Assembly (NCBI RefSeq): GCF_040289485.1
Contig: NZ_PSLG01000008.1
Coordinates: 1 to 60,658, forward strand
Reading direction: 5' to 3'
Origin: Thermoflexus sp040289485
Lineage (GTDB): Bacteria; Chloroflexota; Anaerolineae; Thermoflexales; Thermoflexaceae
Length of the DNA stretch: 60,658 nucleotides
Below, piece after piece: positions 43,332 through 52,143 of the stretch. The number at the start of each line of letters is the position of its first letter. The first letter of the stretch is position 1. The notes beneath the pieces are model-generated. The model saw nothing but the letters and a program-made list of their open reading frames with translations, did no database searches and had not been told where the DNA came from. A program made the position numbers and the translations under genes.

Positions 43332-43904
43332 TCACGAAGATCCGGCCGCGGCGGGCGCTTCCCCGTCCAGGGGCGGTAGCTGGGAGAGCTCGGAGAGGCC
43401 GAACTGTTGCAAAAAGAGGAAAGTGGTGCCGTAGCGGATGGGCCGGCCGGGGCCCTCGCCCCGCCCCACCTCCTCGATGAGCCCCCGGGCCAGCAGCGTG
43501 CGCAACACCCCTTCGCAGTTCACCCCGCGGATGGCCTCGATCTCCGCCCGCGGGATGGGCTGCCGGTAGGCGATAATGGCCAGGGTCTCCAGGGCGGCCG
43601 TGGAGAGCCGGGGCCCTGTCGCCAACCCCAGGAAACGCCGCACGTCCTCCGCCGCCTCCGGGGCGGTGACCAGTTGCACCCGATCGCCGTTCCGTTGCAG
43701 ACGGAGCCCCCGATCCTGCAACCGCTCCTGGAGGGCTTGCAGGGCAGCCTCCACGGCCTCCGGGGGAACCTCCAGCGCCCGAGCCAACTGGAGCACCGTG
43801 GGAGGCTCCTCCGCGACGAAGAGGAGCGCCTCCACTCGCGCCTCCAGGGACAGGCGACCGTTCGGGGAAAGAAGAGCGGAAACGACAGGCTCCGCCGCGG
43901 ACAT
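43332..43904 (-). CDS. scpB: Segregation and condensation protein B
   Basis: A 190-residue ScpB with two winged-helix domains (LEARVEALLFVAEEPPTVLQLA, split; LSTAALETLAIIAYRQPIPRAEIEAIRGVNCEGVLRTLL, split; and GRPIRYGTTFLFLQQFGL). ScpB binds ScpA on the SMC head to form the condensin that organises the chromosome. scpA is not in the window, which is unusual because scpA and scpB are often adjacent. Start may be at the first ATG or slightly inside; homology begins near residue 18. Confidence 0.93.
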   Translation of the reverse strand: MSAAEPVVSALLSPNGRLSLEARVEALLFVAEEPPTVLQLARALEVPPEAVEAALQALQERLQDRGLRLQRNGDRVQLVTAPEAAEDVRRFLGLATGPRLSTAALETLAIIAYRQPIPRAEIEAIRGVNCEGVLRTLLARGLIEEVGRGEGPGRPIRYGTTFLFLQQFGLSELSQLPPLDGEAPAAAGSS

Positions 43905-43919
43905 CGGCCGGCCCTCCCC

Positions 43920-44489
43920 TCACGCGGATGGGCGCTGCCCAGCCCTGGCTTTCGGATACGGGGCGTGGCGGATCCGTACGAGGGGCTTGCCCCGCAGGCG
44001 CAGGCCCATCTTGTCTTCTACCACCAACCGCGCCAGCTGCAGGATCTCTTCCGCTTTGGCCGGAACCTCCACCTCGGGCGTGGTCAGCACCTCCAGTTCG
44101 ATCTGCAGGCCGTCCCGATGGGGGAGCACCCGGGGACGCACCTCGATGACATCGGCCAGTTGATCCAGATGATACTTGAGGCGCTCCTGGATCGAATCCA
44201 CTGCCACGGCCACGATGGCCCCGCTCACCGTGGGCACCCGCACCACCCGGCGCGGCGGCCGCACTTCAAAGATCAGCCAGACGAGGAGCAGCAGGTCGAC
44301 GATCAGGGCCATCAGGGTCCCCAGCCCGTAGCGGACCTCCGGGCGGATCTGGCTCAGGGTTTGAACCAGGCCGCCCAGGGCCGTCTGGAGCAGCCGGGCC
44401 ACCTCCAGCGGCGTGATCAGGAGGACGCTGCAGAGGGGGATGGCCAGCAGGATCCCCAAGACCACCAGGATGCGGTTCAGCGTGTTCAT
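43920..44489 (-). CDS. amaP: Alkaline shock membrane anchor protein AmaP
   Basis: A 189-residue protein with two N-terminal membrane helices (about 5-28 and 57-76, forming a hairpin) and a cytoplasmic domain with VDSIQERLKYHLDQLADVIEVRPRV and an ELEVLTTPEVEVPAKAEEI segment, as in AmaP, which anchors the Asp23 protein at the membrane in Gram-positive bacteria. No asp23 gene is adjacent. Starts 5 bases after ribF. Confidence 0.78.
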   Translation of the reverse strand: MNTLNRILVVLGILLAIPLCSVLLITPLEVARLLQTALGGLVQTLSQIRPEVRYGLGTLMALIVDLLLLVWLIFEVRPPRRVVRVPTVSGAIVAVAVDSIQERLKYHLDQLADVIEVRPRVLPHRDGLQIELEVLTTPEVEVPAKAEEILQLARLVVEDKMGLRLRGKPLVRIRHAPYPKARAGQRPSA

Positions 44490-44494
44490 CCCGC

Positions 44495-45490
44495 TTACCT
44501 CCGTCCCGCAGGCAGCCCGCCCGCGGGAAGATCGGACCCCTGCTCGGGCTCCTCCACCGGGGTTCGCAGCGGCGCCGCCTCCAAGATGGTCCGCGCCCGC
44601 GCGATGTCCCGATGGATCTGAGCCACCAGCTCCGCCGCCGAGGGAAACCGCCGCTCGTCCCGGAGCCGCTCGATGAAATGCACGGTCAGCCGGCGCCCAT
44701 ACAGGTTCCCGGACCAGTCCAGGAGGTGCACCTCCACGGTCCGCTCGCTGCCCTGGTCGAAGGTCGGCCGCACGCCGATGTTGATGACCGCCATACAGCG
44801 CATCCCCCCCGGGAGGTCCACCCAGCCGGCGTAGACGCCGTTGGCGGGCAAGGCGTGCTCCGGCCAGATCGCCAGGTTGGCCGTGGGGATGCCCCATTGC
44901 CGGCCACGGCCGGCCCCTGCGATGACCTCCCCGCTCACGGCGAAGGGCGCCCCCAGGAGCTCAGCCGCCGCCCGCACGTCCCCCCGGCGGAGCGCCTCCC
45001 GGACACGGCTGCTCCGCACCGGCTGCCCTCCCAGATGGAACTCCAGCGCCACGTGGACGGTGTAGCCGTGCTGACGGCCCAGCGCCTCCAACACGGCCAA
45101 GGTCCCCTCCCGTCGGTGGCCCATGGCGAAATCCGGTCCGGCCCACAGCGCCCGCATGCCGATCCGGACCAGCCGTTCCACGAAATCCGCCGCCCGGATC
45201 TGCGCGGTCTCCCGGGTGAAGGGCATCTGAACCAGGACGTCGACGCCCAGGCGGGCGATGCGGCGACGCTTCTCCTCCGGCGAGGTCAAATAAAAGGGTG
45301 TCTCCCCCCGCAGCACCACCGCCGGGTGGGGGAAGAAGGTGATCACCACCGAACGCCATCCCATGGCGCGGGCCATCGCCACCACCTGCCCGATCAAAGC
45401 CTGATGGCCCAAGTGCACCCCGTCGAAGGCCCCCACCGTCACCACCGAAGGGGCCGGCTCCAGGTCCTCCAGATGCCGCACGACCCGCAT
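44495..45490 (-). CDS. ribF: Bifunctional riboflavin kinase / FMN adenylyltransferase
   Basis: A 331-residue RibF making FMN and FAD from riboflavin. The adenylyltransferase half has VGAFDGVHLGHQALI and the SSSRVREAL-like SSRVREALRRGDV; the kinase half has GRGRQWGIPTANL and GVYAGWVDLPGG...RPTFDQG. The final 25 residues (PVEEPEQGSDLPAGGLPAGRR) are a low-complexity extension. It follows truB, the classic order truB-ribF. Confidence 0.95.
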   Translation of the reverse strand: MRVVRHLEDLEPAPSVVTVGAFDGVHLGHQALIGQVVAMARAMGWRSVVITFFPHPAVVLRGETPFYLTSPEEKRRRIARLGVDVLVQMPFTRETAQIRAADFVERLVRIGMRALWAGPDFAMGHRREGTLAVLEALGRQHGYTVHVALEFHLGGQPVRSSRVREALRRGDVRAAAELLGAPFAVSGEVIAGAGRGRQWGIPTANLAIWPEHALPANGVYAGWVDLPGGMRCMAVINIGVRPTFDQGSERTVEVHLLDWSGNLYGRRLTVHFIERLRDERRFPSAAELVAQIHRDIARARTILEAAPLRTPVEEPEQGSDLPAGGLPAGRR

Positions 45491-45511
45491 GCCCGTTTCC
45501 GCCTCGCGGCC

Positions 45512-46405
45512 TTATGGATCCCCGAGGAACACCCGCACCGGCTGCCAGCGCTCCCCTCGACGCTCCAGGAGGGCGACCAGGGCCCCCTCGGGCCCATGGA
45601 CCCGTAGCCGCGGGCCCGGGTGCGGGAGGTCCGCCACCGGGATGGCCTGGCCGTGGCGGAGGCGCTCCAGGATCGGCCCCGGGACCGTCACCGGCGGCCA
45701 GTCCGGCAATCCCTCCGCCATCGGCCGTAGGAGCGCCGACCACGTCCCCGCCCGGGCGGCCGCCTCGAAGGTGGCCCATGCAAGGGCCATCTCGATGGTG
45801 AAGGGACCGCTGGCCAGCCGGCGCAGGTCCGCCACGTGGGCGCCGCAGCCCAGCCGCTCCCCGATGTCCCGGGCCAGAGCCCGGATGTACGTCCCCGCCG
45901 AGCAGACCACCTCGATCGTCGCCCAGGGCGGCTCCCACGCCACCAGCCGCAGGGCATCGATCCGCACCCGCCGGGGCCGGGGCGTCACCGGCTCCCCGCG
46001 GCGGGCCTTCTCGTAGAGGCGCTCCCCGCCCACTTTGATGGCGGCGAAGGCCGGGGGGATCTGCTCGATCTCCCCCACGAAGGTCCGCAGCACCGCCTCC
46101 AAGGCCTCCCGGGGGATGTCCACCGGCCGCTCGAAAAGGACCCGTCCCTCCGCGTCACCGGTGTCGGTCGCCACCCCCAGGCGGAGCACAGCCTGATAGC
46201 GCTTGTCGTGCCCCAGCAGAAAGGCCGCCAGGCGGGTGGCCGGGCCCACCAGCAACACCAGCACCCCCGTCGCCAGCGGATCCAGCGTCCCCGCGTGGCC
46301 GATCCGCCGGACGCGGGTCAGCCGGCGCGCCCGTTCCACCACCTGGTGGGATGTCCAGCCCTTCGGCTTGTCCAGTACCAGCAGGCCCGCCGGCTCCTTC
46401 TTCAT
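45512..46405 (-). CDS. truB: tRNA pseudouridine55 synthase
   Basis: A 297-residue TruB that converts U55 of tRNAs to pseudouridine. The catalytic Asp42 lies in GHAGTLDPLATGVL, with GLLVLDKPKGWTSH at the start and the SAGTYIRALARDIGE motif later. The C-terminal PUA-like region (VRVFLGDP end) is present. Its ATG overlaps the TGA of era (ATGA), so era and truB are translationally coupled. Confidence 0.96.
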   Translation of the reverse strand: MKKEPAGLLVLDKPKGWTSHQVVERARRLTRVRRIGHAGTLDPLATGVLVLLVGPATRLAAFLLGHDKRYQAVLRLGVATDTGDAEGRVLFERPVDIPREALEAVLRTFVGEIEQIPPAFAAIKVGGERLYEKARRGEPVTPRPRRVRIDALRLVAWEPPWATIEVVCSAGTYIRALARDIGERLGCGAHVADLRRLASGPFTIEMALAWATFEAAARAGTWSALLRPMAEGLPDWPPVTVPGPILERLRHGQAIPVADLPHPGPRLRVHGPEGALVALLERRGERWQPVRVFLGDP

Positions 46406-47409
46406 CGACGCCCCCGCCGTTCCTTGGGGAGGACATAGCCCAGACGGCGGAGCTGCTCCGGATCCCGCCGCCAGTTCTTGCGGACCTTCACCCACAACTC
46501 GAGGTAGACGGGATGGCCCAGGAGGGCCTCGATCTCCTGCCGGGCCGCCGCCCCGATCCGTTTCAACATCTGGCCGTTCTCGCCGATCACGATGGGCTTG
46601 TGGCTCTCTTTCTCGACGTAGATCGTGGCTGCGATGTAGGTCAGGTTCGGATTGCGGTCAACCCAATCCGTGATCTCCACGGCGATCCCGTGGGGCACCT
46701 CCTCCCGCAACAGCCAGAGGGCCTTCTCCCGGATCAACTCGGCCACGATGATCTGCATGGGTTGATCGGTGAGCATGTCGGGGTCGTAGTAACGGGGGCC
46801 CTCCGGGAGGTGGGCAATGATACGCTCCAACAGCCGATCCAGGTTGTCCCCCCGCACTGCGGAGATCAGCACCTCCTCCCACGGGGCCGGCGGCTCCGCG
46901 CCGGGAGGGGTCGGAGCCAAGGCCCGATACGCCGCCAGGCGGCCCTCCTGGTCCCCCCGGAGCAGATCGATCTTGTTGACGGCCAGGATCACAGGCCGGT
47001 CCGCCGCTCGCTCCTTCAACAGGTCGGCGATCATGCGATCCTCTGCGTCGGGCCACTGGGACCCATCGACCATAAAGACGATCACGTCGGCGTCCGGGAT
47101 GGCCTGCCGGGCCACGGCCACCATGTATTCGCCCAACTTATGGAAGGGCTGATGGATCCCCGGGGTGTCCATGAAGATCACCTGGGCATCGGGGCGGGTC
47201 AGCACCCCCACGATGCGGTGCCGGGTGGTCTGGGGCTTGGGCGAGACGATGGCGATCTTGGTCCCCAGGTAGGCGTTGAGGAGGGTGGACTTGCCCACGT
47301 TGGGCTTGCCGATGATGGCCACAAAACCCGACTTGTGGCCGGGCGGCGTCCCCTCATATTCGGGAACGGCGGGGCTGGGCTCCAAAGCCCCCTGGGCCTC
47401 CTCGCTCAC
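46402..47409 (-). CDS. era: GTPase Era, GTG start
   Basis: A 335-residue Era: GTPase domain with G1 GKPNVGKST (34-42), G2 TTRHR, G3 DTPG, G4 NKID, then a C-terminal KH domain (IVIGENGQMLKRIGAAARQEIE, split). Era binds the 3' end of 16S rRNA during 30S assembly. A 25-residue N-terminal extension precedes the G domain. The start is GTG with GAGGAAAG about 8 bases upstream; no ATG fits. It heads the era-truB-ribF-amaP-scpB-VTT operon. Confidence 0.95.
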   Translation of the reverse strand: MSEEAQGALEPSPAVPEYEGTPPGHKSGFVAIIGKPNVGKSTLLNAYLGTKIAIVSPKPQTTRHRIVGVLTRPDAQVIFMDTPGIHQPFHKLGEYMVAVARQAIPDADVIVFMVDGSQWPDAEDRMIADLLKERAADRPVILAVNKIDLLRGDQEGRLAAYRALAPTPPGAEPPAPWEEVLISAVRGDNLDRLLERIIAHLPEGPRYYDPDMLTDQPMQIIVAELIREKALWLLREEVPHGIAVEITDWVDRNPNLTYIAATIYVEKESHKPIVIGENGQMLKRIGAAARQEIEALLGHPVYLELWVKVRKNWRRDPEQLRRLGYVLPKERRGRR

Positions 47410-47455
47410 CGGTTGCTTTCCTCACGAGGGATGTTTCTTTACCAGGTGTCTTTTC

Positions 47456-47485
47456 ATTTTCCCGGATTTCTATTTTGGCGTCCAA
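47456..47485 (-). promoter_or_regulatory. Candidate promoter of the era operon
   Basis: TTGGAC, 18 bases, GAAAAT (4/6 each) in an AT-rich stretch unusual for this genome, about 45 bases before the Era start codon. Confidence 0.4.
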
Positions 47486-47515
47486 TCTGGCCGGCGGGCC
47501 CCCTCCGCCCCGCGA

Positions 47516-49279
47516 TCACTCCAGGCGGAACCGCTCGGCGGCCATGGCGTAGAGCCGGCGCCAGAGCAGGCGGTTGATGGCGACCACCACCAGGATCATC
47601 ACCAGGGTGGCGGCCAGCAGCATCGGGTAATCCCCCCGCCCGGTCGCCTGAGCGATCAGGGCCCCTAGCCCCAGGGTGGTGTGAGTCCGGCCGGCGAACT
47701 CGACGTATTCGGCCACGATGGTAGCGTTCCACGCCCCGCCGCTGGCTGTGATCAGCCCGGTGATCAGATAGGGGAAGATGGCCGGCAGGATCAGGACTCG
47801 CCAGCGCTGCCATCCCCGTACCCCCAGGATCTCAGTGGTGAAGATCAGGTCGCGGGGGATGGCTGAGGCCCCGGCGATGACGTTGAAGAGGAGATACCAC
47901 TGGGTGCCCATCAGCATCAGCAACACCGCTGCCGCCTCCAAGCCCGCGGGGAGCCGGAGCAGGACCATCAAGACCACCGGGAAGAGAGCGGTGGCCGGGA
48001 TGGAGGCCACCACTTGGATCAGGGGCTGGACCCGCGGGGCCAGGGCCCGGTTCATCCCGATCCACACCCCCAACGGCACCGTCCACGCCAGGGCGATGGC
48101 CTGCGCGGCCATCACCCGGCCCATAGAGGCCAGCGTGGCCAGGGCCAAGAGGGGAAGGGCTCCCGGCGGCAGCGCGGCCAGCCACCGGATCGCCAGCCCC
48201 AGCCCATAACCCAGCCCGAGCAGGGCACCGACGCCCAGGGGGAGCCCCAGCAGCCACCCAGGGATCGGGTTGGTCGCCGGCCGGGCGGCCAGGCGCTCGC
48301 TCAACACACCCATCATCCGATCGACCTGCTCCATCAGGGGATCCCAGATCCTCTCCACCACCCATGCGCTCAACGTCGCCCGCTGCCACAGATCGTAAAG
48401 CCATGAGCCCGGGGCCTCGTCGCTCTCCACCAGCTCCAGCCGGAACTTGTCGGCCCACGCCAGCAACGGGCGCCACACCAGTTGGTCCATCCCTACGATG
48501 ATCCCGATCAACACCCCCAGCCCCCAGGCCTGGGCGCCCAGATCCCCCGCCTCCGCCGCCATCTGCAGGTAGGTCCCCAGGCCCGCCAGCCGGAAGTCCC
48601 GCGCGCCGACGGTGAAGGTCTCCGCCGCCATCAGGAAGAACCAACCCCCGGCCCAACTCATCATGCTGTTCCAGATCAGGGGGATGGCCGCGTGAGGGAG
48701 CTCCAGATGCCGGAGGCGCAGCCACGGGTGCAGCCGGAAGATCCGCGCAGCTTCCCGCAGGTCCTCCGGGATGGTGATCATCGACTGGTAGAAACTGAAG
48801 GTCATGTTCCAGACCTGACTGGTGAAGATCAGGACGATCGAGGCCAGTTCCACGGCGGTGTCCTCCGGCAGGACGGCGGTCAGGGAGAGGGCCACCACCG
48901 GCAGGAAGGAGAGGATGGGGACCGACTGGAGGACATCTAGCAAAGGGAGGATCACCCGCCCGGCGAGGCGGCTGGTGGCTGCCAGGTAGCCGACCCCTAG
49001 GGAGAACAGCAGCGAGAGCGCATACGCCGCCATCATCCGCAGGAGGGACCGGGCGGCGTAATACGGCAGGACCTCGGGGGTCAGTCGGATCGTCGGCCCC
49101 GAGATGGTGGCCGGGGCACGGACCGCCAGCGTCATGGCCAGGAACAGGAAGGCGGACAGGAGCAACAGGATGACCGCGTCAGCCCCGGTCAGGGCCACCC
49201 GGATCGGGATGAAGGCGCCGAAGAACCGCCGCATCCATCGCGCTCCCCAAAGGGATGCCCCATCGAACACCGCGCTCAT
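47516..49279 (-). CDS. Tandem-domain ABC transporter permease
   Basis: A 587-residue permease with two BPD_transp_1 domains in one chain (about 70-280 and 370-580), each with its own EAA-type loop (EDLREAARIFRLHPW and RDLIFTTEILGVRGW), joined by a soluble linker. The style is that of nitrate/sulfonate/taurine-type uptake permeases. Neither a cognate ATPase nor a substrate-binding protein is adjacent; the MalK-like ATPase 7 kb away is of another type. The frame is open upstream, but homology and GGCGATGGGG favour this ATG. Confidence 0.85.
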   Translation of the reverse strand: MSAVFDGASLWGARWMRRFFGAFIPIRVALTGADAVILLLLSAFLFLAMTLAVRAPATISGPTIRLTPEVLPYYAARSLLRMMAAYALSLLFSLGVGYLAATSRLAGRVILPLLDVLQSVPILSFLPVVALSLTAVLPEDTAVELASIVLIFTSQVWNMTFSFYQSMITIPEDLREAARIFRLHPWLRLRHLELPHAAIPLIWNSMMSWAGGWFFLMAAETFTVGARDFRLAGLGTYLQMAAEAGDLGAQAWGLGVLIGIIVGMDQLVWRPLLAWADKFRLELVESDEAPGSWLYDLWQRATLSAWVVERIWDPLMEQVDRMMGVLSERLAARPATNPIPGWLLGLPLGVGALLGLGYGLGLAIRWLAALPPGALPLLALATLASMGRVMAAQAIALAWTVPLGVWIGMNRALAPRVQPLIQVVASIPATALFPVVLMVLLRLPAGLEAAAVLLMLMGTQWYLLFNVIAGASAIPRDLIFTTEILGVRGWQRWRVLILPAIFPYLITGLITASGGAWNATIVAEYVEFAGRTHTTLGLGALIAQATGRGDYPMLLAATLVMILVVVAINRLLWRRLYAMAAERFRLE

Positions 49280-49508
49280 TGTAACCCCATCGCCGGGCGC
49301 CTGGATCCGGAGGGCCGTGCCATGCCGTCCTCTCGTTCGGGCGCTGGTCGGGGTTCGTCGTCGCAGCGGCGAATCGCTGATCGCAGCGATGAAGGCCTTC
49401 CGGATCCCCAGGGGCGGCGGGACCTGTGGGCGCCCCAGCGCCGCCGGGGACCGAGGGTGGAAGAGGCGCACGGGCTGCTCCGAGGAAGCCCCGCGGCGTT
49501 GGACGTGC

Positions 49509-49514
49509 TATAAA
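49509..49514 (+). promoter_or_regulatory. -10-like TATAAA before the aminotransferase
   Basis: TATAAA lies in the run GCTATAAAAAAGAC, 40 bases before the ATG. I see no acceptable -35. The rest of the 274-base divergent gap (49280-49553) shows no structure I can name. Confidence 0.35.
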
Positions 49515-49553
49515 AAAGACATCGGCAGGCATTTTCGAAAAGGAGGGGCCCCG

Positions 49554-50714
49554 ATGTCCCGCACGGCCGAGCGCGTGCGCTTCTTCACCGAGTCGGTGAT
49601 CCGGGAGATGACCCGGTGGGCCCATCACTATGGCGCCATCAACCTGGCCCAGGGCTTCCCCGATTTCCCCGCCCCCGAGCCCTTGAAGGCCGCGGCCGTC
49701 CAGGCGATCATGGCGGACCACAACCAGTATGCCATCACGTGGGGCAGCCCCCGCCTGCGGGCCGCCATCGCCGAGAAATATGCCCGCTTTTACGGGATGG
49801 CCGTGGACCCGGAGCGCCACATCACGGTCTGCTGCGGGGCCACGGAGTGCATGATCGCCACGCTGCTGGCCCTGCTCAACCCCGGGGACGAGGTGATCGT
49901 CTTCGAGCCGTTTTACGAGAACTACGGCCCGGACACGTGGATCAGCGGGGCGCGGCCCGTTTACGTGCCCCTGCGGCCGCCCGAGTGGACCTTCGACCCG
50001 GACGAACTGGCCCGGGCCTTCTCGCCGCGGACCCGCGCCCTGATCTTGAACACCCCTCACAACCCCACCGGCCACGTCTTCCCGGAGGCCGAGCTCCGGA
50101 TCATCGCCGACTTGTGTCAGCGCCATGACGCTTACGTCATCACCGACGAGATCTACGAACACATCGTCTACGACGGGCGCCGACACATCCCCATCGCCAC
50201 CCTCCCCGGCATGTGGGAGCGGACAGTCACCATCAGCGGGATGTCCAAATCCTACGCCGTGACCGGATGGCGCATCGGTTGGTGCATCGCCCCCGAGGAC
50301 CTCACCAACGCCATCCGCAAGGTCCACGACTTCCTGACTGTCGGCGCGCCGGCGCCCCTGCAGGAGGCCGGGGCGGTCGCCCTGGAGTTCCCCATGGATT
50401 ACTACGAACAGATGCGGCGCGATTACGAGCGTCGGCGCCGCTTGTTGGTGGAGGCCCTGGAGGAACTGGGGTTCGAGGTCTGGTGGCCCCAGGGGGCCTA
50501 CTATGTGATGACCGACTTCCGGCCCTTCGGTTTCGACGACGACACCGCCTTCGCCATGCATCTGGTCCGGGAGATCGGGGTGGCCGTGGTCCCGGGCTCC
50601 AGCTTCTACGCCCGGCCGGAGCGGGGGCGCACCCAGGTGCGCTTCGCCTTCTGCAAACGGGAGGAGACCCTTCAGCAAGCGGTCGCCCGCCTGCGCCGCC
50701 TGCGGAACCGCTGA
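49554..50714 (+). CDS. PLP-dependent aminotransferase, class I/II
   Basis: A 386-residue fold-type I aminotransferase. Substrate-binding start INLAQGFPDFP, the NPHNPTG motif as NTPHNPTGHVF, YVITDEIYEH, PLP-Lys232 in SGMSKSYAVTGWRIG, and the phosphate-binding Arg near the end (VRFAFCKRE). The QGFPDF opening is typical of methionine/kynurenine aminotransferase-like enzymes (YbdL/CCBL type); exact substrate is uncertain. AGGAGG precedes ATG. Converges with glmU. Confidence 0.9.
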   Translation: MSRTAERVRFFTESVIREMTRWAHHYGAINLAQGFPDFPAPEPLKAAAVQAIMADHNQYAITWGSPRLRAAIAEKYARFYGMAVDPERHITVCCGATECMIATLLALLNPGDEVIVFEPFYENYGPDTWISGARPVYVPLRPPEWTFDPDELARAFSPRTRALILNTPHNPTGHVFPEAELRIIADLCQRHDAYVITDEIYEHIVYDGRRHIPIATLPGMWERTVTISGMSKSYAVTGWRIGWCIAPEDLTNAIRKVHDFLTVGAPAPLQEAGAVALEFPMDYYEQMRRDYERRRRLLVEALEELGFEVWWPQGAYYVMTDFRPFGFDDDTAFAMHLVREIGVAVVPGSSFYARPERGRTQVRFAFCKREETLQQAVARLRRLRNR

Positions 50715-50733
50715 GGGCTCCCCCGCCGGGCCC

Positions 50734-52113
50734 TCAGGCCGGATCGGGGCGGTCCGGCGGAGGAGGGCTTTGGGGCGCCGGCCGCGCCGGCACGCCGTAG
50801 ACCAGCGTCTCCGGGGGGACGTCCCGGGTCACCACGGCCCCGGCCCCTGTCCGCGCCCGGCGCCCCACCCGCACCGGGGCCACCAGCATGGTGTCGCTCC
50901 CGATGAAAGCTCCGTCCTCGATGATCGTGGGATGCTTGCGCACCCCATCGTAGTTGCAGGTGACGGTCCCCGCCCCGATGTTCACGTCAGCCCCCACGGT
51001 GGCGTCCCCCAGGTAGCCGAAGTGATGCATGCGGGTGCGGGGGCCCAGGGTGCTGTTCTTGATCTCAGCGAAGTTCCCCACGTGCACATCCTCCCCCAGC
51101 CGCGCGCCCGGCCGCAGATGGGCGAAGGGACCTACATGGACGCGATCGGCTAAGATGGCCCCCTCCACAACCGAGGCCTCGACGACGCAGTCGTCGCCGA
51201 CGTGGGCGTCCCGCAGGATGGCGTTGGGCCCGATGCGGCACCGTCGGCCGATCCGCGTCTCCCCCTCGATGTAGGTGTCGGGGTAGATCACGGTGTCCGG
51301 CCCGATGACGGCGCCAGCGGCGATGTAGACCCGCTCCGGATCCACCAGGGTGACGCCCTCTAGCATCCAGCGGGTGTTGATCCGGCGGCGCAGGATCCGC
51401 TCCGCCTCAGCCAGTTGCACCCGGGTGTTGACCCCCAGCGCCTCCTCCGCATCCTCCAGGGACACCGCAACAACCGGCTCGCCCTCCGCTGCCGCCATGG
51501 CAACCAGATCGGTGAGGTAGACCTCCCCTTTGACCGGGCTGGGCCGCAGCCGGGCCAGCGCCGGCCAGAGCCAGGACGCCCGGACCAGGTAGACCCCGAC
51601 GTTGATCTCGGTGCGACGGCGCGCCTCCGCATCGGCCTCCGCCTCCTCCACGACGCCGCGGACGCGTCCCTCGGGGTCCCGGATCACCCGCCCATAACCG
51701 CTCGGATCCGGAAGGTGGGCAGTGAGCAGGGTGAGGGTGGCCCCGGCGGCCTCATGGGCCTCGACCAGTCGGCGGTAGGTCTGCGGGCGGACCAGGGGGA
51801 GATCCGCGTAGGTGATCAGGACAGCAGCCGCCTCCCCGCGGAGGAGGGGCTCGGCCCACCGGACGGCATCCCCGGTGCCCTGGGGCTCCGGCTGGACCGC
51901 GAAACGGGCACGGGATCCCGCGGCCGCGCGCACGGCGTCCCCCATTGGCCCGACGACCACCACCGGCGGCCGGGGACATCCTGCCTCCGCCAGGGCGTCC
52001 AGCACGTGCAACAGCATGGGGCGGCCGGCCAGCGGATGCACCACCTTGGGCCGCTCGGATTGAAAGCGGGTGCTCAACCCCGCCGCCAACACCACAGCCG
52101 TCCACGTCATCAC
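50734..52113 (-). CDS. glmU: Bifunctional UDP-GlcNAc pyrophosphorylase / GlcN-1-P acetyltransferase
   Basis: A 459-residue GlmU making UDP-GlcNAc for the wall. The N-terminal uridylyltransferase opens with LAAGLSTRFQSERPKVVHPL; the usual second Gly of GxGTR is Ser, and the next Met is Phe. The C-terminal left-handed helix has hexapeptide repeats and the acetyltransferase core HFGYLGDATVG, NIGAGTVTCNYDG, GAFIGSDTMLVAPV. ATG ATG at the start leaves a one-codon ambiguity. It is 30 bases downstream of the LysM gene and probably cotranscribed. Confidence 0.93.
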   Translation of the reverse strand: MMTWTAVVLAAGLSTRFQSERPKVVHPLAGRPMLLHVLDALAEAGCPRPPVVVVGPMGDAVRAAAGSRARFAVQPEPQGTGDAVRWAEPLLRGEAAAVLITYADLPLVRPQTYRRLVEAHEAAGATLTLLTAHLPDPSGYGRVIRDPEGRVRGVVEEAEADAEARRRTEINVGVYLVRASWLWPALARLRPSPVKGEVYLTDLVAMAAAEGEPVVAVSLEDAEEALGVNTRVQLAEAERILRRRINTRWMLEGVTLVDPERVYIAAGAVIGPDTVIYPDTYIEGETRIGRRCRIGPNAILRDAHVGDDCVVEASVVEGAILADRVHVGPFAHLRPGARLGEDVHVGNFAEIKNSTLGPRTRMHHFGYLGDATVGADVNIGAGTVTCNYDGVRKHPTIIEDGAFIGSDTMLVAPVRVGRRARTGAGAVVTRDVPPETLVYGVPARPAPQSPPPPDRPDPA

Positions 52114-52143
52114 GCCCTCCCGTGCTCCTCCACCACCGCGATC

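Noticed and set aside
49280..49553. N-terminal extension of the permease and of the aminotransferase across their divergent gap
   Set aside because: Both frames are open, but the residues show no homology-like pattern and each gene has a better internal start.
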